Shown: in pieces, positions 22,711-35,285 of the stretch | How the letters are laid out: every line of letters starts with the position of its first letter | Numbering within the stretch: the stretch's first letter is position 1 | Assembly: GCA_025201805.1 (NCBI GenBank) | Contig: MU619286.1 | Span: 1 to 64,000, forward strand | Source of the DNA: Parasitella parasitica | Lineage: Eukaryota; Mucoromycota; Mucoromycetes; Mucorales; Mucoraceae | Direction: 5' to 3' | DNA length: 64,000 bases | The notes under the pieces: model-generated | The model's database searches: none | Told to the model about the DNA's origin: nothing | Seen by the model: the letters and a program-made list of their open reading frames with translations, nothing else | Made by a program: the position numbers and the translations under genes

Positions 22711-25700
22711 TTAGAGTTTGATTGCAAGTCTTTTCAACGGATATTTGCGTCTAGTCCACTGTCTTACAGGCCCTAAAACAATAAATCGCTCCCAAATGTG
22801 AACCAAGAGCATATTCCCAATAGAATAAGCCCAGAGTTGGTATCTAAATGATTTTGGTAAAACGTTATGACCCAGAGGATTGTTGTATGGCTCAATATAA
22901 AACGTAGGTTTCTGGTATCCAAGAGATACCAAGACATCCGGATTGCCACAATTCAGTCGTACCAAGCAGCCAAATCTATTTGGATCTACATACACACACA
23001 AAAAAGGGGTCGTTACTCCATAAGCCTACTGTAGCCTCTTGTAATGCGTTACCTGCCAATTCCCAGTAACTAACAATAGCAATAAACACTGCCCAAACAA
23101 TGATTAAAAAGTAATTGCGATACCATCTTTCTCTAAAAATGTATCCATAATTGAAAGTCATGGCACAGTTGATAAACTGGAATAGCGATATGAACGTCAG
23201 GATAACCGCCTCAAAACTGTCGCCCAGTAACCACCACTTGTATAAATCTGTTGCTCTTGCGTCCCATTCACGGCAACGGAAAAAATCATCTCTAGTATAA
23301 ATCCAGATAAAAGCACCGATCAAGAACCACGCATTGATCCACAGTTGGCCTAATACAGATAACAATACTTCAGGGCCTAAAATACGGGCAGTCGGACGAT
23401 GTCTTGAAAGCTGTTTAGCAGCACCGGCTTGAGTCACAGCAAACGCACAAAATACAGTGATGAAGGCGTCAATTAGAATAAAGTTCCACTGAGAAAACGA
23501 GATGGAATAGTAAAACGTACAGAATTTAACAGTTGCCATAGTCTCGCCATACATGATTAGATACTTGTAGCTAGCAAATGATGTTGCAAGAGCTGAACGA
23601 CCTTGAATTAACAAATCAACGCAAGCTTGAACAGACCGATTGGGGGTACTAAATGGAGACACAACGGACGCTTCTGCTTCTGACATGGCAATTCCTACAT
23701 GAGCAGACCTCAATGCACCACAATCATTGCCACCATCACCACACATGGCAGTAATTGCCCTTTCCATCAGCAATTCTACGCATTGCATTTTATCAACAGG
23801 TGACATTCTAGCAAATATACGGGTAGAAAATAGATAATCTCTCATTTTTCCAGTCGAGACTAATAACTGAAAGGCTTTACCAGTAATGGCTAATTCGCAC
23901 CCACTTGCAATAGCGGCTTCTATATTATGCACCGGATTTCCTGTATTGGAGTCTGCCCACACTACTTCATCGACACGATGTTTTCCCGAAATGACATCGC
24001 CCACGATAACAGTTGTATTTGGTGGAACAAGATTACACTGCTGACCGATAAATACGCCTGTCAAGGCATTATCACCAGTTATCATCACAACCCGCACATT
24101 GCCTTGTTTGATTTGCTGGATAGCATTGGCAGTATCTTGTTTCAACAAGTTTTTAAATAGCACTAGACCAATAAACTCCAAGTCTGATTCCAATTGATCG
24201 CGGGTCCACTGTGAAGCAAGTTGATCTTCTTGTTCCTTTGTCAGAATACCAAGGTCTCGATGAGCCATACCAAGTACATAACATCCAACTTTTGCATTTT
24301 GACTAGTAATTTCGTCAAAGTTGTTTGGCAAGCCCTTCACTGAAACATCAGCAATTCTTTCAAATGATCCTTTGCAAAACACATGGACACGACCCGTTGT
24401 CATATCTTTGACAGCAACCGACATGGATGCACGAGCATGCTGAAATTCAAACCGTTGAAGGACTTGCAATATCGGTGCATGTCGGTTTGCCGCTGTTGGT
24501 ATGATCATATCATGGCCAGATTCGTCACTACCCAAAGAAGCACTCGTTTCTTGAAACATGACCAAATCAACAGGATTTCCCACGTACTCTCCATTAACCA
24601 TGGTAACCGAATGACATGATGATAAGCCCATCTGTAGCAGGCGTCTGCTGGTATAGTGTAGCGAATCAACTTTACCAACATCCGATAAATCATCAAATGA
24701 CGAGTAAAGATCATTAAAGGTGCCATCATTTACCGGATAGACTCCATAATATTCCAATCCCTCTTTGGTTAAAGTACCTGTTTTGTCAAAGCAAAATACT
24801 TGCACTTTACCCGCCATCAATATTCGAGGAAAATCAACGCAAAAAACACCCTTCTTTTTCAGCCTTCCAGCTGCCACGGACTGGCCAATAACCAAAATAG
24901 CTATGCATACATAATTTTTTTGTGAACAAATATAAAGCCTTGTTGCTTCTTTTTATAATACCTGGAAGCAATGGGTTCATTACTTGAGCTGCACAAACAG
25001 TGCCATAAAACCAAGCTGTCATGCCACTTCCACCTAGCCACCAAGCACCAAATCCCAGCAAAACCAACGCCCATAGCAATAGGAGCAAAAAAACCAGCTT
25101 GAGCTGCTCGTTAAAGATGAAAGAAACTGGCTGAGGAAACAAGATTCTTTGCACTAGCTGTCCTTTATCAGTGTCTGTGCGAGTCTTTAGCACGAGTGCA
25201 ATAGCGTTGGAAGTGCATTGCTTGATAGTCGTGCCAGAGAACAAGCTATTCGTCTTGCCTGTAGAAGATTGGCAATCAAAATCCTTGGCTATGGCACACT
25301 CATCAGTTTGACGCAGTGGGAATTTTCTTATAGGTAATGGCTCGCCTGAATTATAAAAACGGCAGGTTTGATTATGATCAGCATAAAGATATAAACATAT
25401 TAAACACGCGTTACCTGTGAGTGAGCTTTCGTCGACAACAATATCCCCACACAAGATGGCAGCATCTACAGATACGATTTGACTCGCTTCCATTTTGATA
25501 ATATCCCCAGGCACCAACTCAGCAGTCGATAGGCTTGTCCAGACAGAGTCTCGTAGAGTCTGACATGTATCCACATGCTCTGCCATTTGCTTGACTCTTT
25601 TTTCTGATCTTAAGCGCACAAACACCTTGATCAATGCGGCTAATAAAATGACACAGGTATCAGAAATGCCAATTTGCCAATAAGCCAAATAGAAATAGCA

Positions 25701-27424
25701 CCATAGGATTTGTAGTTGATAAATGTAAAAAAACCCGGTCAATTCTTCCCAAAGTGCATGAACAAAACTTGGTACTTTAACCTGAATAAAGTTGGGGCCT
25801 AGTGATTGTAAACGGACCTGAGCTGTGTTGGAATCGAGACCTTGACTCATGTCAAGCAAAGCGCGAGGCTTCATACTAAAGAACTTTTTGATATCAACTG
25901 GTTCAAACCTCTGTTGATTTGCATCATAGTGGTATCGAGTAGATTGAAATTCAAAGTAATGCTGACTTTCAGATTTTACAACAGGCACAGTTGTAGTCAG
26001 AGTATCAAATCCAAGCAGCTGTCTAGTCATTTCTTCTACTTTGGATAGAACTGGCATAATGACGCTGTTTGTGCCTTCACTCTTCATCTGAATCACTCGA
26101 CGAGGTTTTTTGATCTGTATAAAGTCTGCCTTTGCAAAGCTTGTTTCGACCCGAAAGTAATTTTTAATCTTGGTTCTGAAAATATTGACAAACAAGTACC
26201 ACGACGTCGAAAGCATCCATGCAACACAGAATGCCTTGCTCGACAAATCGTACGAATTATAGAATAAGCCAAACGGTGTATCCTTGACAACCTTGAATCA
26301 GGAGAATCGGTCAGTAAAGTGTCTTATTTGTAGTACTTATTGTACATATACCCACATAGCCGTAGTAATCCAAAGATAATACCAGCAAAATTACAAGCCA
26401 AAACAATGATATAAGACCCATGTATGCTATCATTACGTCTCCAATTCTGCTTCTTTTGAACCCTTTCTGGCTCAACACATCACTCTCTACATTGCCTCTT
26501 GCAATGCTTTCATCTATATCAACTTGCTCTGGAAACCTTTTTTCATCAGAAATTTTATCATCATGGTGTATAATCTCTTTGCTACTGCACGGACTCTTGC
26601 TCAGTTCGTCTGGAGTTAGTCTCCCACCATCAACAGCAATTCTCTTTAGATGCTACTGGCGAGCTTAGCATTCTGATCTATTTAGTGTCTGCGCTTGACG
26701 TACCTTTTCTTTGGTATATTTATACAGTGCCCATAATGCCCATAGTGGGAAAAAGGCTGCATAAACTGATAGAAAAGTGATTACCGTCACGGCTATTACA
26801 TACTCATTGTTACAACTTTGATCATTTTTACTCGATGGAATACACTCTTGCTAACCTTTTATAGGAAAAGTTATGCCCTGAGGTGGGTCACATTGATTCC
26901 AGATCATGATCTCTGTGGCACCTTGGTTTGCTGAAAGACTTGCCCACGTATTTTTTATTGTGGCTGTTGTTTGCATGCCTGCTGAACATGCTTCGTATTG
27001 CTGCATTGTCATGTTCGTGGGGTCGTAGTTTGGTATGTCAACATGGAACGCACTGCTCTTGCAAGCCTTTAGGACAAGACCGGGTTGCGAGGGGCATGAA
27101 CAAGGGGAAGCTGTTGCAGTCAAACAGCTAGCACGACACGATCCATCAAGGCATAGGTTTAGCCCCGTTGAGCATGAATTGGGTCCAAACTGCGGTGGAC
27201 ACAATGCTTGATCCGTGACACAAAGGACAGGGCAGAGAACATTCGGTCTTGTAACAGCAGGACATGTTGTGCCGTTGTAAAAATGTCCGTTTACTGAATA
27301 AGCGGGTTGCAGTTAATACGTTGGATAGCACATTGAGTCGAGGCAAACCTGTATGAAATTGCGGTATAGCGTAGGCCTGGCGCTGCAACAAAACTAGAAG
27401 AGACGCAAGCGTTAGCTTTTTCAT
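22711..27424 (-). CDS. P5-type (P5B-like) cation/polyamine-transporting ATPase with Cys-rich lumenal N-terminus
   Basis: Endomembrane P-type ATPase related to Ypk9/ATP13A2. Exons: 27424-27349, 27293-26704, 26652-26356, 26291-25415, 25345-24962, 24900-23053, 22985-22711; all phases fit, 1448 codons plus stop. It starts with a signal peptide (MKKLTLASLLVLLQRQAYA) and a domain with at least 13 cysteines before the first membrane span (VTVITFLSVYAAFFPLWALW). Catalytic parts: VDESSLTGEPLPIRK, NPLLPAILVIGQS in M4 (P5 enzymes usually have PP.LP), the phosphorylation motif CFDKTGTLTKEG, and MCGDGGNDCGAL. The last intron (gtaacg...gtatgtag) removes an apparent frameshift. An in-frame TAG occurs at 26853-26851 in exon 2 when read continuously; a weak alternative splice could bypass it. 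Substrate is inferred from the family. Confidence 0.85.
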
Positions 27425-27569
27425 CTTCAAGCACGAAAAGGGAGAGAAGAAGAGTATGAAAATGCTGGTTGAGCCATAGAATAATAATACTCCCGAAAAC
27501 CTTTCGACACGTGTGGTGTATGAATTGCTACGGGAAATTATTCAATGCAAGCCAGTATCACTATTCAAG

Positions 27570-27650
27570 CTTTTTTTTTTTTTTTTTTTACGTATATAAA
27601 CATACAGGCTTCTGGCACAGGCACAGGCACAGGCACAGGCACTGCTGTGC
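27570..27650. repeat. Poly-T and CAGGCA hexanucleotide repeats
   Basis: A run of about 19 T near 27570-27589 followed by four to five tandem CAGGCA units near 27614-27641, upstream of the ATPase gene. No function evident. Confidence 0.85.
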
Positions 27651-27946
27651 CTCGTAAACGGAAACACCGTAGTCTGGAGCTTAAATTGCAGTACTTTGTC
27701 ATATGAGAGAATCGATTGATCAGTAGTTGTCGGCATTGCTAATTCCAGCTGTCAGAATACATGTAGATCAAACTATGACACTTAATTTATGCAAAATAAT
27801 GCAATAATATTCAGTTAAAAAAAGAAGGCAAGATGATCGAGAAGGGGAGTAAACACTATAAACAGAGCGAGACAGTCAATGTAGACATGGGCACTTTTTT
27901 GCAGCAACTTGAGGAGGAACATTGACACAGGACGATCGTACCAAGC

Positions 27947-29809
27947 TTACTTGTCGAACCGGCAACTGTAAATATGTTGATTGCCGATAGCATTAGAAAC
28001 TGTCTTGATACTCGTGCAATTCACACTCACCTGTAAAATTGCTGTTTCACTCAGAGTCAACCGCCTCTTTTGATATTCATACAACGTCAAACTATTATGA
28101 CCAGCAAAATACATTGTACCAGTAGTCATAGTTGTGACCTGAAGGTATACCTCTGATATGGAGCTAGAATTCTTGGTATCGGTGAATATCAGTGTGTTAA
28201 GCAGCGTGGTTGGCATATCAATTACTATAGTTCGCATTGTGCCCCTAAAATAAGCACAATCGACCAAGCTCAAGTGCTCCAGAGCAGGCATGCTAACAGA
28301 GATCCTAGTCAAATCATCTTTTTCAAGCTGGCAATGGCTCAAAGAAAGTCTTTTGGCCGAACTGCTCCTTGTCTGGCACGTAGACGTGGCGTGATAACCA
28401 AGTAGCGAGCAGCCTACCATAGTCAACGATTCTAACGAGGAGCAGTAATTTAAAGCGTCATTGAAAAGGCAGCCACCAATGGTTTCAAAGTCTTGTATTG
28501 CTTTTTGATTAGCAGTATTAAAGGATAAATGATGAATGTAGCTTCCAGATGCTCTCAGCATGGCCAAGTGTGGTAAACTATCAGCTTCTTGTTCTCTAAT
28601 CAACGCTTTCTCATATTGCGTTGCTCGTTCGAAAACTGCAGAAATCTTGTTGCTACCCAAACAAGATGAACGATAGAAATCAAAGTGTAGCATTGGATTA
28701 TCTGCGCTGATATACGAATGATCTTCCGTCTTGTATTTGATCTCAACAGACCCTTTGAAGCTTGATGTATTGAGAAATTTGGCAAGAAAATCAATAGCAT
28801 TCGCCATGTAGACGTTGTGGAATTTAGCTGATTTCATTTGAGATAGACAAACTAAAAACTGCACGGTAATCTCGGGCGATAGCTCATCTTCTCTGGTTTT
28901 GATATCAGCTACAAGCTGATGGTCTTGACTGTTGGTGTTGATTTCCAAGTATTGCAGCCGAGGAAACTTGAACATAATGTATTTGAGAGATTCAGTAGAC
29001 ATTAACAGGAAATTTCCTTTGAATGACCTGATTCTGGGCCGAGCTCGGATTTGCTGCAAATCTACCCTGGTGTAGACATCATCGCCCAGGTGATTAAAAA
29101 AGCCAATGCTTGCTATTCTTTTCAAGGAATATGTTGTAAAGCTGAATGAGTACAATTGAGGGCACTTTTCGATAATGTCGTCAAATTCAAAAATATATTT
29201 ATCAGTGTGTTTGATGAGTGACAAACTCTTCAAATTAGTGAATTCGTCCAGCTTCTCCACCATTTCATCCATAAAATCATCTTGAAAAATATCATCAAAA
29301 TAGCATTGCCTGTTGGTTGTGTCTCCAATTGTAATCCGTGTCAATTTCTTGCGCATAGCCATCACACATTGCATATAATCTCGAAATACAGCCCACCCTT
29401 TCGGGACAGGAATATTTACGAGAAGCTGAAAGTGCCCTTTTTGATAAGCAGGCAACAGGCTTTTAAAGAATCCACTATTCGCATCATTTGTATTCAAATA
29501 TTTGACATTGGGACACAATTCAGCCAAGCGTAATAAAATTTCGAATCTATCGGCAGAAACTGCATAAAATGGAGGCAAAAAGACATGATCAAGATCAATA
29601 GACTCTGCGAGTAGTCCAAGTTCTTGGAGAGTGGAGATGGTACCAATATATTTCTCGGCCTGGGCTTGATATTTAAGAAGAATGTTCTTGTAAGCATATT
29701 TTTGAGCAGGCCAATACCAACATTTGCAAGATTCTTGGCATTGAAAGAGATCACTCCTTGGTAAATAGCTAAACACAAGGTACTGAATCTCAACAGGTAA
29801 ATCATTCAT
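27947..29809 (-). CDS. F-box protein with leucine-rich-repeat-like C-terminus
   Basis: Probable substrate adaptor of an SCF ubiquitin ligase. Single exon, start chosen at ATG 29809 (MNDLPVEIQYLVFSYLPRSD), because the F-box begins there: LPVEIQYLVFSYLPRSDLFQ then CKCWYWPAQKYAYKNILLK; 28 open codons lie upstream. The remaining about 570 residues have repeated leucine-rich blocks such as LKSLSLIKHTD, LQYLEINTNS, LESLTMVGCSLLG, AKRLSLSHCQL and LEHLSLVDCAYFRG, spaced like irregular LRRs. 620 codons. Mucoromycota genomes carry large families of such F-box/LRR proteins; the substrate cannot be predicted. No intron is apparent. Confidence 0.8.
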   Translation of the reverse strand: MNDLPVEIQYLVFSYLPRSDLFQCQESCKCWYWPAQKYAYKNILLKYQAQAEKYIGTISTLQELGLLAESIDLDHVFLPPFYAVSADRFEILLRLAELCPNVKYLNTNDANSGFFKSLLPAYQKGHFQLLVNIPVPKGWAVFRDYMQCVMAMRKKLTRITIGDTTNRQCYFDDIFQDDFMDEMVEKLDEFTNLKSLSLIKHTDKYIFEFDDIIEKCPQLYSFSFTTYSLKRIASIGFFNHLGDDVYTRVDLQQIRARPRIRSFKGNFLLMSTESLKYIMFKFPRLQYLEINTNSQDHQLVADIKTREDELSPEITVQFLVCLSQMKSAKFHNVYMANAIDFLAKFLNTSSFKGSVEIKYKTEDHSYISADNPMLHFDFYRSSCLGSNKISAVFERATQYEKALIREQEADSLPHLAMLRASGSYIHHLSFNTANQKAIQDFETIGGCLFNDALNYCSSLESLTMVGCSLLGYHATSTCQTRSSSAKRLSLSHCQLEKDDLTRISVSMPALEHLSLVDCAYFRGTMRTIVIDMPTTLLNTLIFTDTKNSSSISEVYLQVTTMTTGTMYFAGHNSLTLYEYQKRRLTLSETAILQVSVNCTSIKTVSNAIGNQHIYSCRFDK

Positions 29810-30399
29810 TTTTTCAAGCAAACTGATTAAAGGGTAAAAAAAAGAGTTATCAGATTCTTTTCCTTGAATAAAATAGATGAAAGTTTGTAGCACAAGATTC
29901 TTATCAGATTTTAAATTTTCCCTTGGCGGGGTATTTGTTATCCCTCCGCCTCCCCCCCCTTTTTTATCATTTTCCTCTAGACAACCCTATAAATCAATCA
30001 CTTGAGGTAGAATAACATTTGCTAAACGATTAAAAACACATTCCAATTGCCAAGAAAAGGTTTAGAATAACTATATATGATCCCGATTCCTGCTATCCTG
30101 TTCATAAAGCCTAATTTTTCTTTAGGATTATCGCCTCGTAGCTCCTCTTTAATGCGGTTATTTGTGGTTTCTGTACCTTTTTGAGTTGCTACATTGACAC
30201 TATAATTATTAAAGTCTAGAATATATCCAAGGCCTTGGGGCGACATTGATTGCCACTGATAATGCTTGATGCAGAGAAATGCTTATTATACCATTTAGTT
30301 ATTTGAAAACGGAAATGAAAAAGACGAGCAGATGGCAGGAGGCCATTTTTTGTTAAAAAAAAAATGCATGATGCATGGTGCTGACAATATCATACCTCT
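29810..30399. other. Intergenic region with a short unassigned minus-strand frame
   Basis: Contains C-rich and T-rich tracts near 29950 and a 74-codon minus-strand frame (30246-30022) reading GYILDFNNYSVNVATQKGTE, TTNNRIKEELRGDNPKEKLG. It looks more coding than random but has no family match and no clear continuation, so it is not called as a gene. Confidence 0.35.
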
Positions 30400-33249
30400 C
30401 TATGTCTTCTTTTCTTTGAAAAACTTGGATGTTTTGACCATAATTAATCCAAATTTATCCACATGTTCTACATGCTCCCCTATCCATCTCGGCAGCTTTT
30501 TACCAATGCGCGGGGTAGCATACCGTTTATCAAGTAGAATAATTGCGGCATAGTCTCCCCGATGACGAATAGCACGACCAATAGATTGATTTACACCACG
30601 CATACAGAGGTTTTCGTAATATTCAGCACCTGCGTTGGACTTTCCTTTCTGTAGTGGCTGTTGGTATTTAATTTGATTCAAGGAATATCATATTTACCGA
30701 GTATTGCTGAGCATATTTCATCTTTTCAATTAATTCAACAGATCCTCGATTGGCAAACGGCAATCCAATCATAATGACGCCTCTTCCTAAAGTATCCGAA
30801 AAATTGATGCCTTCAGACATTTTGCCATTCACGACACACAGTAGCAATGCACCCATTGTTTTATCTGGCGTGCTAATCTGTAAAGCATAATCTCGCAATG
30901 TATTTTCTACTTGATTGCTCTCTCTAGGTTCTTTAAACACCTTTTTTCGCTTTTCGATTTGCGTCAGTATCTTTCCGTTATCCGCTGTAGCCCAGCGTTC
31001 ATACACTTGGTCAAGATAGGTAAAACTAGGAAAAAAACAGACAATGCCATCGGGAATGACGTTACTTAGATTTGCAATAGAAATGCCAACTTCGTCCATC
31101 TAAACAACGTGTCAGAGCCAATAACGGAACTACCGCAATGTCAGGAGTTTTACCAGTTTCAAATCTTGTCTGCTTTCATAATTGAATATCAATGGTTGTC
31201 CTGACGGCCCTACATCTAATGCTATCGTTGTGAGGTTTTCTGGGGGAATAATATGTCCACAAGAGAAATGCGTAATTCTAGTTTCAGGCACATAAGGAAA
31301 CAGATGGTCCAAGAAATCCGAAATCTGCAAATGTATGTGAGTCATTAATTCTACAAAGAAATATTCTCTGCCTACTGGTTCCATAGTTCCACCCGCCAGG
31401 ACGATGCTTTTGGCCTCTTCTACAATAGGTCTGAATGCATCCGCAGGATTCAGCAACATGTACTTGATAGTAACACCTGGGTTCTCTGCACTTGCAAAGC
31501 TTGTGACAATACGCCCGTCTTTATCAGGGTTTGTCAAGGCCATCAGAAAACTCTCAATTTGAGTCAGTGTCAATGTTGAAGAATTGAGCGACGGTGAAGG
31601 TGGCGCGATAGATGCCTTTGGGTTCTTTAGCTGTTCCTTTTGCCTTTCGTCTTCCTCCTTTTCCCGCGCTTTATCGATGAATCCGTTCAACTTGCGAGCA
31701 AGACTACTGGCCTCCAGATAATTTTGGATTTTAAACATGTTGATGTGGTCGATGGACGAAGCATGCAAAAAGTCATTGACTCGCATAACAGAGTCTTTCC
31801 GCTGTGATTCTTCCTTGGGGGTCAAATGCCGTATCAAAATCTTGATGATGCTCAATATTTGCTTGATATACACCACATTCTTTCCCAATAGCCTTGATCT
31901 GTATTTTTGAATGTACAAATTGAGTTGAGTCCAGGCCAGCTGAATTTGATGCCGTGATAGCGACACCGTGTATATAGACGTCATGGTTTCCAGCAAATTG
32001 TGTGCCTCATCGATAATTACAATATTGTTCTTTAGTGATATGCCCAGTGATTCCCTAGTGTTGGCATGAAGCAAATGCTGATAGGGCAAAACAACTAATC
32101 TGGCTGACTTTACTGTGTTTCTTGACCCATAGTATGGGCAAGTCGAAAGTGTCTCTCCCACCAACACCAAGTCTTCGATGTCTCGCACTTTTGCTAAAGA
32201 ATGGTCGCGAAATTCATTCCATTTGGCTGTATTGTCCCACGCTGGTAAGAATTTGCACGGCCCTTTCTTGGAACCATTCTTTTGCAGGTCTAAACACGCC
32301 TCGTTGATCTTGTTAACATTCCCAAGTTTATTAACGTTGGGATTAATGCATAAATTCTTTCTCGAGGCAAGCGAAATTTCGTATATATTTTTGGCGTATA
32401 TTGTCTTGTTTACTTCGTGTACAAACTGTGAGAGCTGAGAATGTGTTCTGGAAGCATAGTATATCTTGACTTCATTCTCCAATACAGCCCCATCGTCGTC
32501 ATCGTCGTTATCATCGTCATCGTATGAAATAGAGGGCTTCTTCTTCTTGGATTCAAACCTGTGAAACCATCAGCAGCCACACTACACAAACCAGTATTGC
32601 CCTTACTTTGCCAACAGGTCTTGCACTTCTTTAGATAAATTGGATGTAGTGTCGATTTTTCTGCTGGATTTTTTCTCGTCATCGCTCTCATAGTCCTCAA
32701 CAAGAAACTCGTCATCATTGTCGTCTGATTTAGACTTGTCAGGTCTCGGCTTCTTAATGCCTCTTTTTTTTGTTGCTAGCTCAAACATGCCCTGTCTTGC
32801 TTCAATGTCTCGAACACGATCAATCCGTTTTTTGAGCTCTTCTTTCTTTTTCGCCAACTCCAGCTGCTTTTTAGTGCTTGTCGATTGGCTCTGTAGCGCT
32901 GTGATCCAGTCAGGCTGATTTGCTAGTGATTTGCACGTTATACAACTATAACAGCTCTGTCACAACCTAACGTACCTTTTGGCTGAACTGGGGCTTGTGC
33001 GATTTCTGGCCCCTTTTCATCATTATCTTTTAACCACTTTAACGATCCACATATTAAACTCAATGATTTACCCTACAAACTATGTGTCGGCAATCTAAGA
33101 ACATGCCATTTTATAGAAGTCCTTACAGTGCCTGTTGGGCTCTCGAATATTCCAATTTTCCCATTCGACAGGACATCATAGAGCTCCTTCATAAACTCTT
33201 TTTGTATTGAATAAGGCTCAAACGGGAACCCAAACGATTCAGAGGCCAT
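30400..33249 (-). CDS. CHL1: ATP-dependent DNA helicase CHL1/DDX11 (XPD-like, Fe-S)
   Basis: Superfamily 2 5'-3' DNA helicase for sister-chromatid cohesion and replication-fork stability. Six exons (33249-33127, 33072-32976, 32922-32607, 32558-31154, 31099-30698, 30657-30400) give 866 codons. Q motif [15 protein letters not shown]; Walker [17 protein letters not shown] is split by the first intron. Then a charged insert with a [11 protein letters not shown] acidic run, [13 protein letters not shown] (motif Ia), Fe-S region with the cysteines of NLCINP, EACLDL, GPCKFL and STCPYYG, DEAH box [21 protein letters not shown] and, at the end, motif [18 protein letters not shown]. Length and motif order agree with yeast Chl1. 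All six exon phases fit. Confidence 0.95.
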
Positions 33250-35285
33250 TCTCTTGTTTTTGCTGTTGTGTTGCTTTCAAAACAAGAAAGAAGAAACGCC
33301 AAAAGTCTGTCAATCGCGTGTTAAAAAAACTGATTCAATTAGGGCAATACTTGATGTTCATTGGCACTACACGAGTGAGGTTATATAAATCCCCCATTAT
33401 ACCATAATGGAAACGTTTTTTTGGGTTTGATCTTTACATCAGCAGTATATGTCGACTGTGGCTGTAAATAAGAATCAATTTGAACAAATAATGCACAGCA
33501 ATGTTGCAAATGTTGCTGCAATGCTCGGCTATATACTTTCCTACCAAGTACCTCACCAGTAGCAATCCACATCCTCAAATTTTGTGAGGAATTTCGATTG
33601 TATGTGGTTTGAGACATGTGCATCTTATCTGCTTGGTGTTCCTGGAGGGAGTGTTTTGTAAAATTAGGGAACTTTGCCGAGGGAATTTAAGGTGAATACA
33701 ACATCCTTGCCTTTTATTCTTTTCTTGCCTTGCTTTTGGTTTTATCAAGTTAAAAGCAGTTATGCTCTTTAAATTCAAAAGAAGGTAATATTCGTATTAT
33801 TTTCTAGGGGGGGGGGGTGGTTATTTTCGAAAATCTTGTTTTAATATACGATATAATATCTATTCGAATATATACATTTGTATAAAGATATCAAACTATA
33901 CACAGGGAGAGGGAAAGAGAGATTAACCTTGATTAAAGGGTATAGCTTTAGTCGAAAACCTACCCATAGCATTGAAGCCTTGTTGGTAGATAACTGAGAG
34001 ACTACTCTTCTAAAGGTTGGATCTCTAGCACAGCACCACTCCGGCACCGCTACATATGACAGACCAAACTGTTGTGCCCGTGTGAAGGGTGCAGCAAAAT
34101 GTTGTGTAAATGTTATATTAAAGAAGCAAATAAGACTTTCTTGAATTGAAAACAGATACAAAACTAAAGGCTTTTATTGACATAAGATATAATCTTTACT
34201 TATTACTCTAAAATATATCCTAATCAATGTTTATTTGTATACAACATCTGATGTTTGACAGAAGTGTCAAATATTATAAAATCACAGCATTTCCATGAAC
34301 AGACCTTTTCTTCTATTTTATATTAAAAGAGAAGATGTGAACCAGATGTCTTCCTGACATCCCGCGATCTGATCTTGATGTAATTGTTGTATCCATAGAA
34401 TACCATGGTTACCACTATTTCAACTCAGTTGTCATGGCAACCGTTCCTGATCGGATCAAAGGTTAAATGGCATTGATTATTCTATCAATTGAATAGAAGT
34501 ATTCAATAGAATGTCTTGCAAAAAAAAGCCATCTATTTGGGTTCTACTTATTCTAAATTGCGAAGCTCAACTTATCGATGAATGATCCACATTCATAACG
34601 TTTAGCTGATTAAATATAGAAATAGGTCTTGCTCTGACTACTACTGTGTTATAATCTTGTTTGACAAGAAGCTGTCTATTTATATTATCTGGATAAATCT
34701 ATAAAATACAATCAAATCAAATCATGTTTGACATTTAATTGTCAATTAATAAATCAATAGTTTTGTATCTGGTAAATTAAGTTTTTATTGCTTTCTTTTA
34801 TTCTTTATATTACATACAATCACCTGCTGTGCTCATTTTCAAGACCTGGCACAACAATATCATCCCTTCGATGATAAAACATAAATGAAACTATTGAAGC
34901 TAATAGGATAATGAAAGAGATCGACAATCTTGCTTATAATGATAATATTAGAATTTTAAAAAAATTGTCTAGCACCACTTTTGATTTAGTGTATAAGATT
35001 GTAAGCTACAAGATTAGAAAAGAGATACGTTGGTTACTTATATCGAGGCAAAAAGCTCGTTCGTTTTGGCTGATCCTGGTAAATGGAGGATAAAATGTAT
35101 GTTTTCAGAATCCATAGGAGAAGGATGAAGTATGCTCCGTTTTATTATATATGCATTTCAAAGCATCACAAGAGTAAACCCTCTTGTCAGTCTTTCTGCC
35201 TTCTCTCTTTTTTGAGAAAAGACACTGATGACATGGTAGCTTTGCCCAAAGTAGAGTTCGAGCAGCCAGTATACGTGACTAGCCA
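33250..35285. other. 2-kb repeat-bearing intergenic region
   Basis: Contains a run of about 10 G near 33809-33818 and the dispersed repeat copy B (about 34385-34520). A 106-codon minus-strand frame near 34161-33841 contains PFTRAQQFGLSYVAVPEWCC but is unrecognised. Short plus-strand frames at 34.9-35.3 kb may include 5' UTR or an upstream exon of the next gene (a frame from ATG 35233 reads MVALPKVEFEQPVYVTSQWL). Nothing else is supported. Confidence 0.5.
34385..34520 (-). repeat. Dispersed repeat, copy B (inverted)
   Basis: Reverse complement aligns with copy A at 1601-1720, including GATCCGATCAGGAACGGTT and TTCTATGGATA, and shares TTGCCATGACAAC with copy C near 2200. Three copies in 64 kb suggest a moderately repeated element. 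Confidence 0.6.

Noticed and set aside
22976-23053. Apparent frameshift at the end of the P5 ATPase
   Set aside because: A 67-nt intron (donor GTAACG, acceptor TGTAG) joins ELA to DPNRFGCL in frame, so no frameshift is needed.
27542-27736. Minus-strand frame with alternating Ala-Cys
   Set aside because: It is produced by the CAGGCA hexanucleotide repeat and the poly-T tract; not a gene.
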